From Thermothielavioides terrestris NRRL 8126 (taxonomy: Eukaryota; Ascomycota; Sordariomycetes; Sordariales; Chaetomiaceae): 64,000 nt of DNA. The DNA lies in assembly GCF_000226115.1 (NCBI RefSeq), contig NC_016460.1, positions 1,364,001-1,428,000 of the forward strand. Reading direction: 5' to 3'. Of this stretch, positions 1 to 11,790 are shown one piece after another. The notes below the pieces were generated by a model. That model searched no databases. It was given only the letters and a program-made list of their open reading frames with translations, and had not been told where the DNA came from. Numbering within the stretch: position 1 is the stretch's first letter; every line of letters starts with the position of its first letter. The translations under genes and the position numbers were made by a program.

Positions 1-446
1 GACGGCGAGGGCAAACCAAACCAGCGCTCGCTTGCCCACCCCCCCCCCCCCGACCTTTCATTCATCCACCAACCCATGTGTTTGTCGGCTTGTAACGGAA
101 TGCAATTGTATTGTACATCCAAATTGGCAGGACGAATTTCCAATAGTCGTACTTCGTTCCAGGCGCGGTCTTGTCGTCCGCTAAATAAAACAAAAGACGC
201 CGTCTCTTCTTGCTGAGGGAGCCAGCATGCCATAACAAACAAAAGAGCAAAAGAAAAAAAAATGATAAATAAATAAATAAAAAAACATACCAAGACGCCG
301 CGAAACCGCAGTTTGCAAACCGTAATATGGAGCTCCCTTGCCCAGGCAAAATGAGAATAACCACACTCTTACCCAACCCAACTCCTAACCCAAGCTCACC
401 ACTCACCGTCACACCCTCAAGGGCAACCAAGCAAAGGCGAGACAGC
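1..446. other. 3' flank of the SNF5 gene, no gene seen
   Basis: This stretch lies downstream of the SNF5 stop codon on the minus strand and probably holds its 3' UTR. It contains a poly(C) run near 41-51 and an A-rich patch with AATAAATAAATAAA-like sequence around 262-282. I see no protein that resembles a known family on either strand. Confidence 0.5.
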
Positions 447-2867
447 CTAACCCTGCCCGCCGCTCTGGGCCTTCTTCAGCCGCGCGGCGACGCGCTCCCT
501 GTGCACGCGGTTCTTGAGGTGGACCTCGAAGTTCTGCACCGTCATGTCGGGCCCGGCGGTGTAGGACTTGCCGGGGCAGTCGCGGCAGCGGATGCGCGGC
601 AGCCAGGCGAACTGGACGTTGGGCGGCGGCACGGGCTCGCCGGGGGGCAGCGGCAGCGAGACGAAGGCGTTGGTCTCGGTGTTGATGGCGCAGTAGCGCA
701 TGATGGCCTCGAACGAGTCGGACGGGTACGACTTGAGCAGCTCGGCGAGCGCGGCGGTGAGCCATTCCGGCGGCGGGGGCTGCGAGGATGTTAATAATCA
801 TTATTATGTTTTTTCTCGGTTAGTGCATGGGAGGTGGCGGTTGGTGGGTGTATAATCTGGTGAAGGAGTAAAGCGGAGGAGGGTTGGGGGTAGTTCCAAA
901 GTGTAGGGAGGAAAGCAAGAAAGTGGAAGACGTACCGGCGGCACGTTGGGCGCGCTTCCGTTTGGCTCGGGTGGAGGGGCCGGAACGCGGCCAAGTTGGC
1001 CTTGAAGAGACGAGACGGTGTTCGATGGTTTGGGCGGGGGTGGTTGGCTAGATGAGGATGGGGTGGCGGGAGGACCCATGGAGCCCGGGACGACGGAGCT
1101 AGGGGCACGTTGGTGGGCAAGAGTGGGTGTTGCGCCAGGCGGCGGCGCGTGTCGCATCTTGAGGTCTCGCATAAGCTTTCTTAGTTTCGCGGGGTTCACT
1201 CTGAGGGTGACGATCTGTTGTAGTGGCTCCTCGGTCTGCTCCCGGGTTGCTTCGCGGCCGAAGCGGCGTGATGTCCTTGTCTCGTGGTGATGTATGGTAG
1301 CCTCAGGTGTCTCGGACCGCCCGAGGTTGGCCATGCGCTGGGCAGCTGCACTGGCGGCACCGCGCATGCCCCTGGTCCTGGCGGTGCCTTGGAGCTGTGA
1401 CATGGCCGGAGAATCAGGGGCGGATTCGTCGCTATCCTCCGAGTCGGACAAGTCGCCGTCACGGGCAGCCAGCTTGCCCCTCCCAGCAAGGCCACTGCCT
1501 ACTGTCCGCTTGAACAGGCGACTCTCTTCGATACTAGGGGCGGCACCGGGTAGTACTGAGGAGACGATCGATGTCCGGATTGTCCTCTGCCTCTCCTTGA
1601 GGTCCGGCAGCTGGGGACCTCCGCGACGGTTGATGGACCGCTTTTGCCTCCTCTGCTCACGCGAAAACATGGTTTCGGTCCTCTCCAGCTCGGCTTCTGT
1701 GTTCTCGTAAAGGTATGGGGCGTAATCTTTCGCTTGCTGCTGGGGTCTAAAAACGGAGGGTAAGGGCGAGGGGAGGAATGCGGCCACAAGATCGGCGTCT
1801 TCAATCGGACGGCCGTCGAAGGGGTGGCCGATGCTGTACAAACTGCGAGTGAAAAGCTGCGTCTGCTCGCGGATGCAGTGGGCAATCGCTGTTGTGAACT
1901 CGCCCGAGAGCGATAAATCGCGGGCCATGCTGGCGGCGAAATCCTCGGGGGAATTCATTGGATTGTTGATATCCCACTCGAACTGATCTACCAGGGTGTG
2001 AGCGCCAATGGTGATGTTGAGTTTGACGAGGATGCGCATCTCGTCGTTCTTGTAAGCGGAATACGGAAGCTCGGGGTCAAGGGCGTCTTCCTCGGCGTAG
2101 GCGAAGGGGTAAAAATCGTTGAGCTGCTCATGCATCTGCTGTACCACCTGGTCGTAGACGGGCTTGTCGAGTGTCGGACTGAGGCCCATGTCCTCGATGA
2201 GCTGGGCGGCAAAGAACTCGACGGACACGAGGCGCTCGTGGAGGTTGAAGGTAAAAGTGTCACGCAGCTTGATCCTGTCCCAGTCGACGTCTATCCGGAC
2301 GGGCACCAGCTCCTCATGCTGCTCGGCCTGCTTCCTCATGTCCTTCTTGCTGAACTTCAGGGGGGGCGTTGTCCGCTTGCCGGGGCGCGGCTTCTGTGAC
2401 GGATAGATAATTTTGGTAGTGCCGCCATTCTCGGTGTAGCCGTTGCCGTAACCGCGGTAGCCCTCACCGTAGAGCCTGGCCGGGAAGCTGGCGTAGTAGT
2501 CCCTGTATGCGCGATAGTCGCTCGCGCGCGCGAGCATGTCCTTGGTGTCCTTTTCGAGTCGGATCTGGGCCTCTTTGAGGGCAGCTGAATGGATCCAATC
2601 GTGCGTCTGGAAGCGCTCGACGATGACTTTGTTGAGAGCGTCCTTGTCGCGAACGGCAATTGCGGAGGCGGCATCGGCCTGGGGAGGGCCGGACTTGGAC
2701 GGCGTGGCGGCGGCGGCGGCGGCGGCAGCGGCCGGCGCCGAGGCCGAGGCGGTGGATGTGGATGTGGATGAGGATGAGGATGGAACGCCGGGAGCAGAGG
2801 TCGGGGGCGCCGTTGATGACAATCCGCCGCCGTCGCCGCCAGCGGCCGACGCCTGCGAGGCGGCCAT
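447..2867 (-). CDS. snf5: SNF5/SMARCB1-family chromatin remodelling subunit
   Basis: Core subunit of the nuclear SWI/SNF ATP-dependent nucleosome remodelling complex. Two exons, complement(447..779, 936..2867), give 754 aa. The intron has a GTACGT donor and a GCAG acceptor and joins ...NVPP to PPPPEWLTAAL in frame. An Ala/Ser/Thr-rich N terminus, encoded by GGC and GGATGT repeats, precedes the SNF5 domain at about residues 183-360, which opens with EELVPVRIDVDWD. A disordered, arginine- and proline-rich segment follows. The last exon carries a fungal-type CxxC...Hx5H finger (CRDCPGK, then HLKNRVH). I chose the start MAASQAS at 2867; the frame is open further upstream to 2963, but that extension is hydrophobic and low complexity. 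The RSC paralogue Sfh1 is the main alternative name. Confidence 0.85.
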
Positions 2868-3570
2868 CGTCGGCAGGAAGGAAGAAGAGGGGAAAGGGGA
2901 AAGAACAGAACAAAAGAACGAGAAAAATATATCAAGAACGGAATTGCTTCGACGGAGCAGCAAAGGAGCCCCTGAGGCGCGCTTTGTCTGGTGCCGGGTC
3001 GCGCGGGACCAGATCGTGCGCTCCAGAAGCAGATTGGATGCCGCTGTTTTCTCTTGGGGCTGGGCAACTCGGTTTCGCGGTGAGGCGGCAGCGCCAAACG
3101 GGATGCGCGAAGGTTGAAAGAAACGGCGAACCGCGCCTGGCCAATGGCTTGTTCGGGGGTGGGCTCTGGCGCTGCGGACGGGTGGGTCCTGGTGCGGCAG
3201 GTACAGTTACTTGGGACCACAGCTCGCCAAAGGAATGCCAGAAGGTACTGAAACTCTCCAGTCTTGGCACCACGCTCACGCTCTTTCCTTCGACGAAACC
3301 AAGCCTTCCGTCACAGTTCCCACTTGCAGCTCGAGTGGGGAGCAGAGCACAACCCGCGGGACACAAACAAGCAGGAGAAACCCCTCCCCCGCCTCCACAC
3401 AAAATCCAGCAGCTGCAAGCTCAAAATCATCACGCGCCCCCCCGCAGCTGGTTGCCTTTCCTTGCTCTCCTGCTCGTGGTCTCCGCGCTGCGGCTGCGCT
3501 ATTCCCTGGATATTTTGGAATTATACTTTGCAAGCCGCTCGTTCGCTTGTAGTAACGTTAGTTGGTCAAG
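2868..3570. promoter_or_regulatory. Divergent intergenic region between SNF5 and the PA2G4-like gene
   Basis: About 700 bp separate the two divergently transcribed start codons, so both promoters and 5' UTRs must lie here. I could not pick a specific TATA box or factor site with confidence. ORFs reading through this stretch are extensions of the flanking frames and look non-coding. Confidence 0.5.
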
Positions 3571-5174
3571 ATGGCGACCGAGGCGCAAGGAATCGGTCAG
3601 TTCGCGTGAACGGTGCCCGTGTTCCCCAGCTCTTCCAGCTTTCCCAGCTTTCTCAATTTTCATCCCCCGGCGTGGGCTCGGGTTGCTACCGCAGCAGCCC
3701 GTCATGTCTGTCCCTGCCCCATTCCGGTCGTCTGGCCGTCCGGTCCCCCGAAAACGGCCTGTCCTTTGTCCTTCGTCCTCGCGCACGCTTGGTGCTGATG
3801 CTTGTCCCAGACTACACCCTCAACAACCCCGACACCCTCACCAAGTACAAGACGGCTGCCCAGATCTCCGAGAAGGTCTTGGCCGAGGTGTCCAAGCTCT
3901 GCGTGCCCGGCAGCAAGATCGTCGACATATGCGAGAAGGGCGACAAGCTCATCGAGGAGGAGCTTTCCAAGGTCTACCGCGGCAAGAAGGTCACCAAGGG
4001 TGCGTGGTCAGCTGAAGTCCCTGCTACCGCTGGGCAATTGGGTTGATTGCTGTTGTTGTCTAGGCTTCTCCCACCCGACCACTGTTTCGCCCGCCGCGTT
4101 CGTCACTCCCTACACCCCCCTTAGGTCGGACGAGAAGGAGGCCGCGGTCGAGCTGCAGCCGGGCGAGCCCGTCAAGATCCAGCTGGGAGCCCAGATCGAC
4201 GGCTTCGGCTCCATTGTGTGCGACACGGTCCTGGCACGGAAGCCCGAGGAGGCGCAGGATGTCGTCGAGGGCCGGTCAGCCGACCTGCTGCTGGCCGCCT
4301 ACTATGCCAACGAGCTCCTGCTGCGGCTGATGCTGCCGCCCGGCCTCCTGGCCCAGGGCACCGACGAGGAGAAGGCGAAGGCGGCAGCTGCCAAGCCCCC
4401 GACCCAGGCCAAGATCACCAGCCTTCTGGAGAAGGTTGCGCACGCCTACGAATGCAATCTCGTCGAGAGCACGACCTCGTGGCTCTTTGACCGGAACGAG
4501 ATCGAAGGCAAGAAGAAGATCGTCCTCGCCCCTGGCGAGAATACCAAGGGCGAGGGTGTCCCTGAGGTCGGCGAGGTCTGGGGCGTCGAGGTGGGCGTCA
4601 GTCTCGGGTCGGGCAAGGTGAAGCAGTTCGAGCAACGGACTACGCTCCACCGCCGCACCACCAACACGTACGCCCTCAAGCGGCCGACCTCCCGCAAGAT
4701 CCTGTCCGAGGTACAGAAGAAGTTCGGCACGTTCCCGTTCAGCTTGCGCCAGCTCGAGGATGAGCGCGATGCCAAGTCGGGCGTCATTGAGTGCGTGCGC
4801 GGCAACGTCTTCCGTCAGTACGAGGTTACGGGCGAGAAGGACAACTTGCCCGTTGCCAGACTGCTCACCACCATCGGTAAGGCATTTGTTGCGCTGTTGG
4901 AGCAAGGACGTGACCAAGCTAATTTCCATCCACAGCGATTACCAAGAATGGCATCACCAAGCTGGGTGCCGCGCCTGCCCTGGACTTGAGCAAGTTCAAG
5001 ACTGACAAGAAGATCGAGGACGAGGAGATCCTCAAGATCCTGGCGCAACCGCTGGCCCGGAACACGGGCAAGAACAAGAACAAGAAGAAGAAGAAGAAGC
5101 CCGCCAAGAAGCCGGCGAATAAGGAGGAAGAGGAGGACGACGACGAGGAGGAGGAGGATAGCGACGAGGAGTAG
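3571..5174 (+). CDS. PA2G4: PA2G4/EBP1-like (Cdb4-type) M24 pseudo-aminopeptidase
   Basis: Proliferation-associated 2G4 family, which has a methionine-aminopeptidase fold without peptidase activity and is linked to ribosome biogenesis and RNA/DNA binding. Four exons (3571..3595, 3811..3999, 4064..4876, 4936..5174) give 421 aa. The first exon has only 25 nt; splicing to the acceptor at 3810 gives MATEAQGIDYTLNNPD, and the second junction restores KVTKGFSHPTTVSP. The M24 fold covers roughly residues 10-340. At the position of the first metal-binding Asp of MetAP2 (KIDFG) this protein reads KIQLG, fitting a dead enzyme (my comparison is from memory). The C terminus is a lysine run followed by a Glu/Asp tail, typical of nucleolar proteins. 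S. pombe Cdb4 is the likely fission-yeast counterpart. Confidence 0.9.
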
Positions 5175-6614
5175 TCGAATGGCACCGGGTGCATGTGACT
5201 TGGATGAAGCGGGGCCATGTCCAGAGAAACCACCTCAAGTTCGGGAGCATGTGCGGGGCACGAGTCTGGGGGCATCGGGCCCCCCAACAAGCGTTGACGA
5301 GGCCGTCAGGTTCAGAGCGATAGGGGTGGTGGAAGCGATTACGAAGGCGAGCGAAGATGAGCTGGGAGGATTTTTTTTCCGCGCAGTTGCCTGCCTTGGC
5401 TTCCATGTCGCTCCACTGCATTACCCCCCGAAAGCAGCATGCTAGAGGTATCTAGGTAGTTGTGGCCTTCCGCCTGCAAGGAAAGATATCAAGATCAGCT
5501 ACCTATGGTGCCTGACATGCCCAAGTTCGCCAGCAAAGGAAGCACACCGTAGTCTTGATAATGCACTCCGGGTACGGCTTGCTCTTCGTGGGAAAACAAA
5601 AACTGCGTTGAGGAGTTCTGTTATGCGATCTCCTGGCCTCGAGGATTGACTTGGTGCGCAGGGGGAGAACGCAGGCTGGCCAGCCAGGGAATGAGATCGA
5701 TTATTCGACTACAGTGTATTGTTCGGCAACAGCGCAGCCTATTGACCTTTTTGACGCTCATTTGTGGCCTATTGTGTTCGATCGCTCACAATACCTGAGG
5801 TACTCCCGACTGCCCGGCTAGCAAAACAGAAGAGCGGCGAAACCCCCTGACGGCTTGTTTTCTTCACCCACCTCACGGATTACACTCGCCAACTCCCTTT
5901 CCTCCCCTTCCGCCCCCTTCCTCCCCTTCCAACCCGCGCACACATCGCATCGCATTTCACAATTCGATTCTTCACATTCGCAAGCCCATCTCAATTACGC
6001 CGAGCGAGAAGGAGAGAAAAAGACTTCACCGATCAACACGTTGGTCGGCCGTTCGTCATATACAGCAGAATTTCAATCGCTCAGGGGCACGCGCCTGAAT
6101 CCGAGCGACTCACCTGGAGAAGCTCGAAATCGTAAGAACAAAGCATCCCGATCACGAATCCCGAGTCTTGCTCTTAAGCGAGCTCTCCGGGGCATTTTAC
6201 GAGAATCCTTAGACCGGATTTCCAAGGTTCGATCGGTAGCGCATCTGCCTGGAGGCAGCGCAGCACGGGACGCACTCACGCCGTGAGCTTAGCAGCCCAC
6301 GCCCCCTGTCGGCCACCCGAGCATCAACCCCCAAGAAAGCTGGGATCGCTCTCGCTCTCCCTACCCCCTTCCCAACTCTTTCCCACGTCTTTTCCGCAAC
6401 ACCACCGCCTGCGACGCGTGCAGCCACGAAAAACGCGCCTTTTACGCCGGGCTTCATGTCCTAGAACGACAGATCGGTAGGTCTATCCTGCTTCCGTGAA
6501 TTTTTTTTCTGCAGCGATGCTAACCGGGTTACGCAGGCGCGAGACGACGCAGCGTTGGTTCGAGCAGCGAAAGGGGCCAGCGCGGCCGAGAGACCTGCTG
6601 CGTCTCCCGCCACC
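5175..6614. other. Intergenic: 3' end of PA2G4-like gene and promoter of PHD gene
   Basis: Tandem arrangement, 1.44 kb. The part nearest 6614 is pyrimidine-rich (5880-5940 and 6340-6410) as in many fungal promoters and 5' leaders. ORFs here, such as 5855-6286, are low complexity and match no family I know. No tRNA or other RNA gene could be recognised. Confidence 0.4.
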
Positions 6615-7747
6615 ATGGCTTCCAACTCGGTTTCGGCCAACACGCGGGCCACGCGATCGCGCTTTTCGAGCCCGCAGGTAGCGCCCAACGGTGCGGCCGG
6701 CTCGTCGTCGTCTTCGACTTCGGCTTCAAGGGCACAAGGCATGGGGAACGGCAGCGGCAGCGGCGCGAACGGCACCGAGGGACAAAAAGCATTCATGCAG
6801 CGCTGGCTCGAGCCGCCCGTGCAGGTCAAAGCCAGCTACCAGGACGACGGCCTGCTGCGCGGCGGCGTGTTTGGGAACATGGCTCCGCTCGGAACGCTGC
6901 CAAAGGTCGGCCTGTTTAAGAAAACGGTAACACCTACGCCTGCTGCCCCTGAGCGCACGCCTGTGCCTGTACGCAGGATCGTCGTCAAGAAAAAGCCCGC
7001 CGCGGCAGTCCCGGCGCCTGCGCCCCCGCCTGTTTCGCCCGAGGAAGACGAGACCGAGGCAGACGAAACGCAGGAAGAGGATAATGGACTTGCTGATGAG
7101 GGCGAAGGCGGGCACGAGGCCGAGGAAGAAGAGGCCGAGGAGGAGCTGGCCGCGTACAGCAAGGATCGCAAAATCCGCACGGCGGCTGCATCACGCCGGC
7201 CGCGCCGTTCGGTCGCCTCGGGCGCCTCGGACGACGATGAGTGGGAGCCCAGGACGCCGTCTCAAAAGGGCAAGGGACGCAGGAGTTTATCACGGGCGAG
7301 CACCACCGGCCCGCTGCAGAAGCGCCCAGGGAGTGCAGGTGCTGGCTCGCAGGTCGACCGGAAAGCTTTCCTCGACAAGGTGGTGGAGGCAGCCGTGGAC
7401 GAGGCGCTCTCGCATTTTCGGTACCCCACAGCCTGGGCCCTGCGCACGCTCTACGACGAAAATTCATCCAACCAGGAATTTCTCGACATGATCGAGAAGG
7501 TGTTGCTGCAGACTGCAAACGCCGACACGCTCGAGCGATTTGGCCTTCTCATCCAGGCCAAGAAGAGGGAAGGCAAGAAGGACAACAAAGCCTGCTACTA
7601 CTTCGTGCCGCCCTCGACCAACAGCCGCTTCACGCCGCGCCAGCCGAAGCGTGCACCCTATGGCAACCTCGTCAAATTTGACATATCGACCCTGCGCCTG
7701 AATCCAGGCCCCAGCAAATCCAGCAAAAAACCGCGGCCGGCCAAGGC

Positions 7748-7780
<33 letters not shown>

Positions 7781-10700
7781 TGAGCCTGCACCAGAGAAGG
7801 ACGTTGAGCCGGAGCCCGAGCCGGAGCCTGAGCTGCCCCCGCGCAAAAAGCGCAGGTCGGGTCGGCAGCAGTCGGAGGCGACATCGTCCGCATCCAAGAT
7901 GGCGAGCAGCGGAGGCAAGGGCAAGGCAAAGACGGAAACGCCTTCGCGGAGGAGCACGCGGGCGCATTCGGTTTCTAGCACTTCCTCGCTCTCCAGCGCG
8001 CTGTCGCTGTCGCCGCCCGACGGGACCCAGGACGAGGACGGGGAGAGGCCTGAAGGGTTTGATGAGGCCCCCTCGCGCACCAGCCCTGCGCCGCCGCAGC
8101 CAATCACAGCAGCCAAGCGGCGTCGGTCCAACGCACCGCGCAAGAGCCGGAACGTGTCACCCTCCCGGCCCTCGTCGGCTGCTTCCAACAACACTGCTAC
8201 TCCTGCTCCTGCTGCTGTTTCCGCGCAGCGGCAATCCCCTGCTGCCGAGGAGCCCGCGGCGCACGACGAGGAGCAACCGTATGAGATGCCTGCCGTCGTC
8301 GACTCGCCCCTGTTCCCGAACAGCAATAATCTCAATTCCAAGAAGGGCGCCCGGTCCGGCGCGCCGCCCCTGGTCTTCGCCACCAAGGTGGGCAAGATTG
8401 ACCCGAACGATCCGAAGCAGCGTCTCCGCCAGAGCGCGCGAAAGATCACCAGCAAGCCGCTTCCCGATAGCAACGTGAGAGAGAGCTCTCCGCGGGCGGC
8501 CGCGACCCGGCCGAGACGAGGTGAGGAGCCGGCCACGCCGGCTGCGCCGGCGGCGGCGTCCTCGCGGCCGCGCACTTCTCTCCCTTCGTCCCGCCCGACG
8601 CCGGCTCCCAGGGAGGGACGGAGCACCCGCTCGTCGCTCAAGCGCGCCCACGATGATCTCGAGGACCAGCCCTCCCCGACGGCCGCCAACCTGTTCCCCG
8701 GATCTGAGGTTGCGTCGACGGCTGCGGACTCGCGCGCGGGCACGCCAGCGCTGCGGCCGGCGAAAAAGCCCAGGACCGGACTCCGAGTTAAGAACTCGTA
8801 CGTTACCGAAGGCTGGCTACGACGGCGCCGATTGAAGCAGTCTGTATTTGCTAACGCTGTTTTCCTTGCTATCTAGGCCGATGAAGAAAAAGAACGGCCC
8901 TTCAGCGGGCATTCCTCGTCCCAGCGGCGAGCGCAGCAGTCCTGTCGGCAACGGCAATGCTGCCCGCGAGGTACGGATTTGCTCCTCATCTTTTTTATTT
9001 TTTTTATTTTTTTTTTTCTTATTTTGTTTCCTTTTAGTTTTTACTACTTCCTCTTATGTCTCTTCCTTCGATTATTTCCCCCCATCGCTGGGTTATCATG
9101 ATCCTGGACCAAGTCCGGTTCAAATCTTCCCAGACCTGGCGCAGGATCCGGAGATGGCGGGCTTCCACAATAAGCCCGCCCTTCCACCCCCCAACCCTCC
9201 TCCTCCCACCCCAGGAAAAAAATTAGCGGCAAGCTGCCGCACCTGACGCTCGCTGCCGGCTTGCCGAAATATAACGCAATGGTGCACACTGCGACAACCC
9301 ACACCCCCCTCCCTTGCCCCCCTGAACTACCCCTGCTCTGATCTCCGGTTTTGCTGACTGGGCGCACACCCGTAGGATGACAACGACGACTACTGCTCGT
9401 CATGCGGCGGCAACGGCGAGCTGATCTGCTGCGACGGCTGCACGCGGTCCTTCCACGTGCGCTGCGCCGACCCGATTCTGCTGCAGGACGCCATGCCTGT
9501 CGAGTGGTTCTGCAACGTGTGTCGCGCGAACCGTGACCCGGCCGGCGTGCCCAGCCACGGCGGTCCCTTCGCCTTGGTGCTTGAGAAGCTCGAAGCTAAG
9601 AACTCGAGCGCGTTCCGCCTGCCGGCCTCCGTGCGCGAGCGCTTCGAGGGCGTGCGCACCGGTACCGAGGGCGAGTACGAGGAGGTCGTGGCGCCCGTCA
9701 AGCCTACTCGGTGAGCAAAATACTCTCGCCCTTTTCTTCTTTGTCTCCTGGTTTTATTTTTTTTTCCCGGCCTTGCTAACACTTCCCACAGCAAGAAGAA
9801 GAGCGATGAGGACCAGGTCCCCGATTTCTTCCGGCTTCGCGATGCAGACGGTAACGCGGCTATCTGCCACGTCTGCCAGAAGAGCAGCTCCTCGAATCGT
9901 GCCATCATCCCCTGCAGCGTTTGCGGCATCTACTGGCACCTGGACTGCCTGGATCCCCCATTGGCGCTGCCCCCTGCTCTTCGCACTTGGAGGTGCCCGC
10001 TGCATACCGACGACTTCCTAGACAGTCTCGTGAGTCTGGGCCCAGCCCACAAGCACCGCAAGGTGAAGGACGCGCCCGTCATCAGGCCCGCCTTCACCCG
10101 GGGCTATGTCAACAACGGCTACGTCCAAATCGACCTCGACGACAGCGAGGACGAGTCCGGTTGGCGGGACGTGGAAACCTTTGGCCGGACCGTGCGGCTG
10201 TCCGAGAAGGGCATCATGCTTGATTTTCTCTCTCGGTACGTTTTGCTCGCGTATTTGCTGTATTTGCTGGGCCTCGAGCCAGTTGTGCTGACCATTTCCA
10301 GGACTCGCAAGAGTGTCGACAGGCAAACGAACGCTGCGCAGGACGACAGGCCCGCTCCCTCGCCGGTTCCTACGACGGTTCCTACTACGACGGCTCCTAC
10401 GCCGGCTCCGATGGCACAGAGGTCCCTGAAGGAGCAGCAGGCTGCCCTCAACTTGGCCCAGCTCAGCGGTAGCCAGGACGACGGGATATCCGTCCTCATC
10501 GATGCCATGATTGTAAGCCCGAGCACCTCGCCGATTATCCAGGCATATGCTAACCTTCGCCTAGTCTCAAGCCGACCCGTCCGTCATCGACATGATGGCC
10601 CGGGCCAGTGCCACCAACCTGGAGAGTGGCCAGCTCGAGCAGATGGATCAGCAGGGTTTGATTGCCATGCTGGCCCACGCGGAGTCCATCACCGCGCGGA

Positions 10701-11149
10701 TCCGCCAGCTCTTGGGCGCCGCCGCCCCTGCACAGAAACAATCCACGCCGGCCGACGCGCCAGCAGAGGCCGCCGAGGTCTCCGCCCCGGTCCCCAGCCT
10801 CACCAACTCGCAGTCGCCGGAACCCGACACGGACATCTCGGCAACCGCGGACGTCGAGACGAGCGCCGTCGACGCGGACGCGGCAAAGAGCCCCGCCTCG
10901 CCCGCGACGACCGACGACGTGCCCCCCATGACGCAGGGCGAGAAGACGCCCGTGCAGGGCGACCAGTCGCCTGCCGCGCCGCTGCCGCTTCCGCTGGAGG
11001 AGGACGGCCCGATCGAGAGCGCCGGCGTCCCCGCCACGCCGACCAAGGCTGCCGCGATCACCAGAGACGAGCCGGTCGTGCTCGAGGCCGGCGGCGAGGG
11101 GGAGAAGGCGCTTGGCGAGGGCCCGGACGACGCACCGATCGAGATCTAG
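6615..11149 (+). CDS. Double PHD-finger protein, Rco1-like (Rpd3S-type deacetylase subunit)
   Basis: Probable nuclear chromatin reader resembling yeast Rco1, a subunit of the Rpd3S histone deacetylase. Six exons (6615..8797, 8877..8970, 9376..9710, 9792..10235, 10302..10512, 10565..11149) give 1283 aa. The start has a strong context (caccATGG). A conserved block around residues 247-356 is followed by an (EP)n tract and a long basic/Ser/Pro-rich linker. PHD1 lies near residues 765-812 (CSSCGGNGELICCDGC) and PHD2 near 895-945 (ICHVCQKS, WHLDCLDPP). The intron at 8971-9375 is long for this genome (405 nt) and holds a poly(T) run. Two PHDs separated by about 85 residues fit Rco1 better than a single-PHD Cti6 protein. 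Do not confuse it with Neurospora RCO-1, a Tup1 homologue. Confidence 0.8.
7746..7833 (+). repeat. GAGCCC hexanucleotide tract encoding Glu-Pro repeats
   Basis: In-frame GAGCCC/GAGCCG/GAGCCT units inside exon 1 of the PHD protein encode alternating Glu-Pro dipeptides, interrupted once by APEKDV. The tract is likely length-variable between strains. Confidence 0.85.
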
Positions 11150-11514
11150 TGGGGCGGGGGGCCGTCTTATGGAAGGGGAAACTGTTAACACCCGACAAGA
11201 GGGTCGCGCCGCTGGAAGTATCGCGGCGTATGCTCGACTATTGAACCTTGCGGCCCTTCACCAACTGGTCTACTACTCTTCATTTGACGCTGTCCTCAAC
11301 AAAGGCGTCATCATCTTCACGGCGGGACCTCCCTTCTCCCCTTTCTCTATTACACGGCGCCGCGAGGCTTGGCAGCGCATAAGGGAACAACAAGGCTGCT
11401 CCGCTGCACATCCGCGGATGATTACAGCAACCAGACCGCACCAAGAAAGGACATCAACTTTCACCGCCTTCGTCGCCTTAGGTGACCCGGCCTCTGACCT
11501 TGAAACCTTTCATC

Positions 11515-11790
11515 ATTTTCGGTCTGATATTGCCGCGGTCTGTTCTACTGTCGCGGTCTGATATTGCCGCGGTCTGACCTTCTCGCGGTCTGATATTACC
11601 GCGGTCTGTTCTACTGTCGCGGTCTGGTGGTGCCGCGATCCCTTCTACCTCCGCGGTCTGATCGTACCGCGATCTCTTCTACTGTCGCGGTCTGACCTTC
11701 TCGCGGTCTGACCTTCTCGCGGTCTGATATTGCCGCGATCCTTCTACTGTCGCGGTCCCAAGGCCTCCGCGATCTGATCTTTCCCAAGCC
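11515..11790. repeat. Minisatellite with CGCGGTCTG core, 16/18-bp period
   Basis: About 15-16 tandem units begin with CGCGGTCTG (variants CGCGATC). Core starts fall near 11534, 11552, 11568, 11584, 11600, 11618, 11634, 11652, 11668, 11686, 11702, 11718, 11734, 11751 and 11768. The spacing is 16 or 18 bp, with two 17-bp intervals at the right end. Spacer types are ATATTGC, TTCTACTGT and ACCTTCT. More degraded copies may continue to about 11930. Confidence 0.9.

Noticed and set aside
6200..6300. Possible tRNA-like sequence around GGTTCGATCGGTAGCGC
   Set aside because: I could not pair an acceptor stem and an anticodon arm around the GTTCGA-like motif, so no cloverleaf is supported.
11515..11790. 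CRISPR array interpretation of the 16/18-bp repeat
   Set aside because: Repeats and spacers are too short, spacers are repeated rather than unique, and the genome is eukaryotic.
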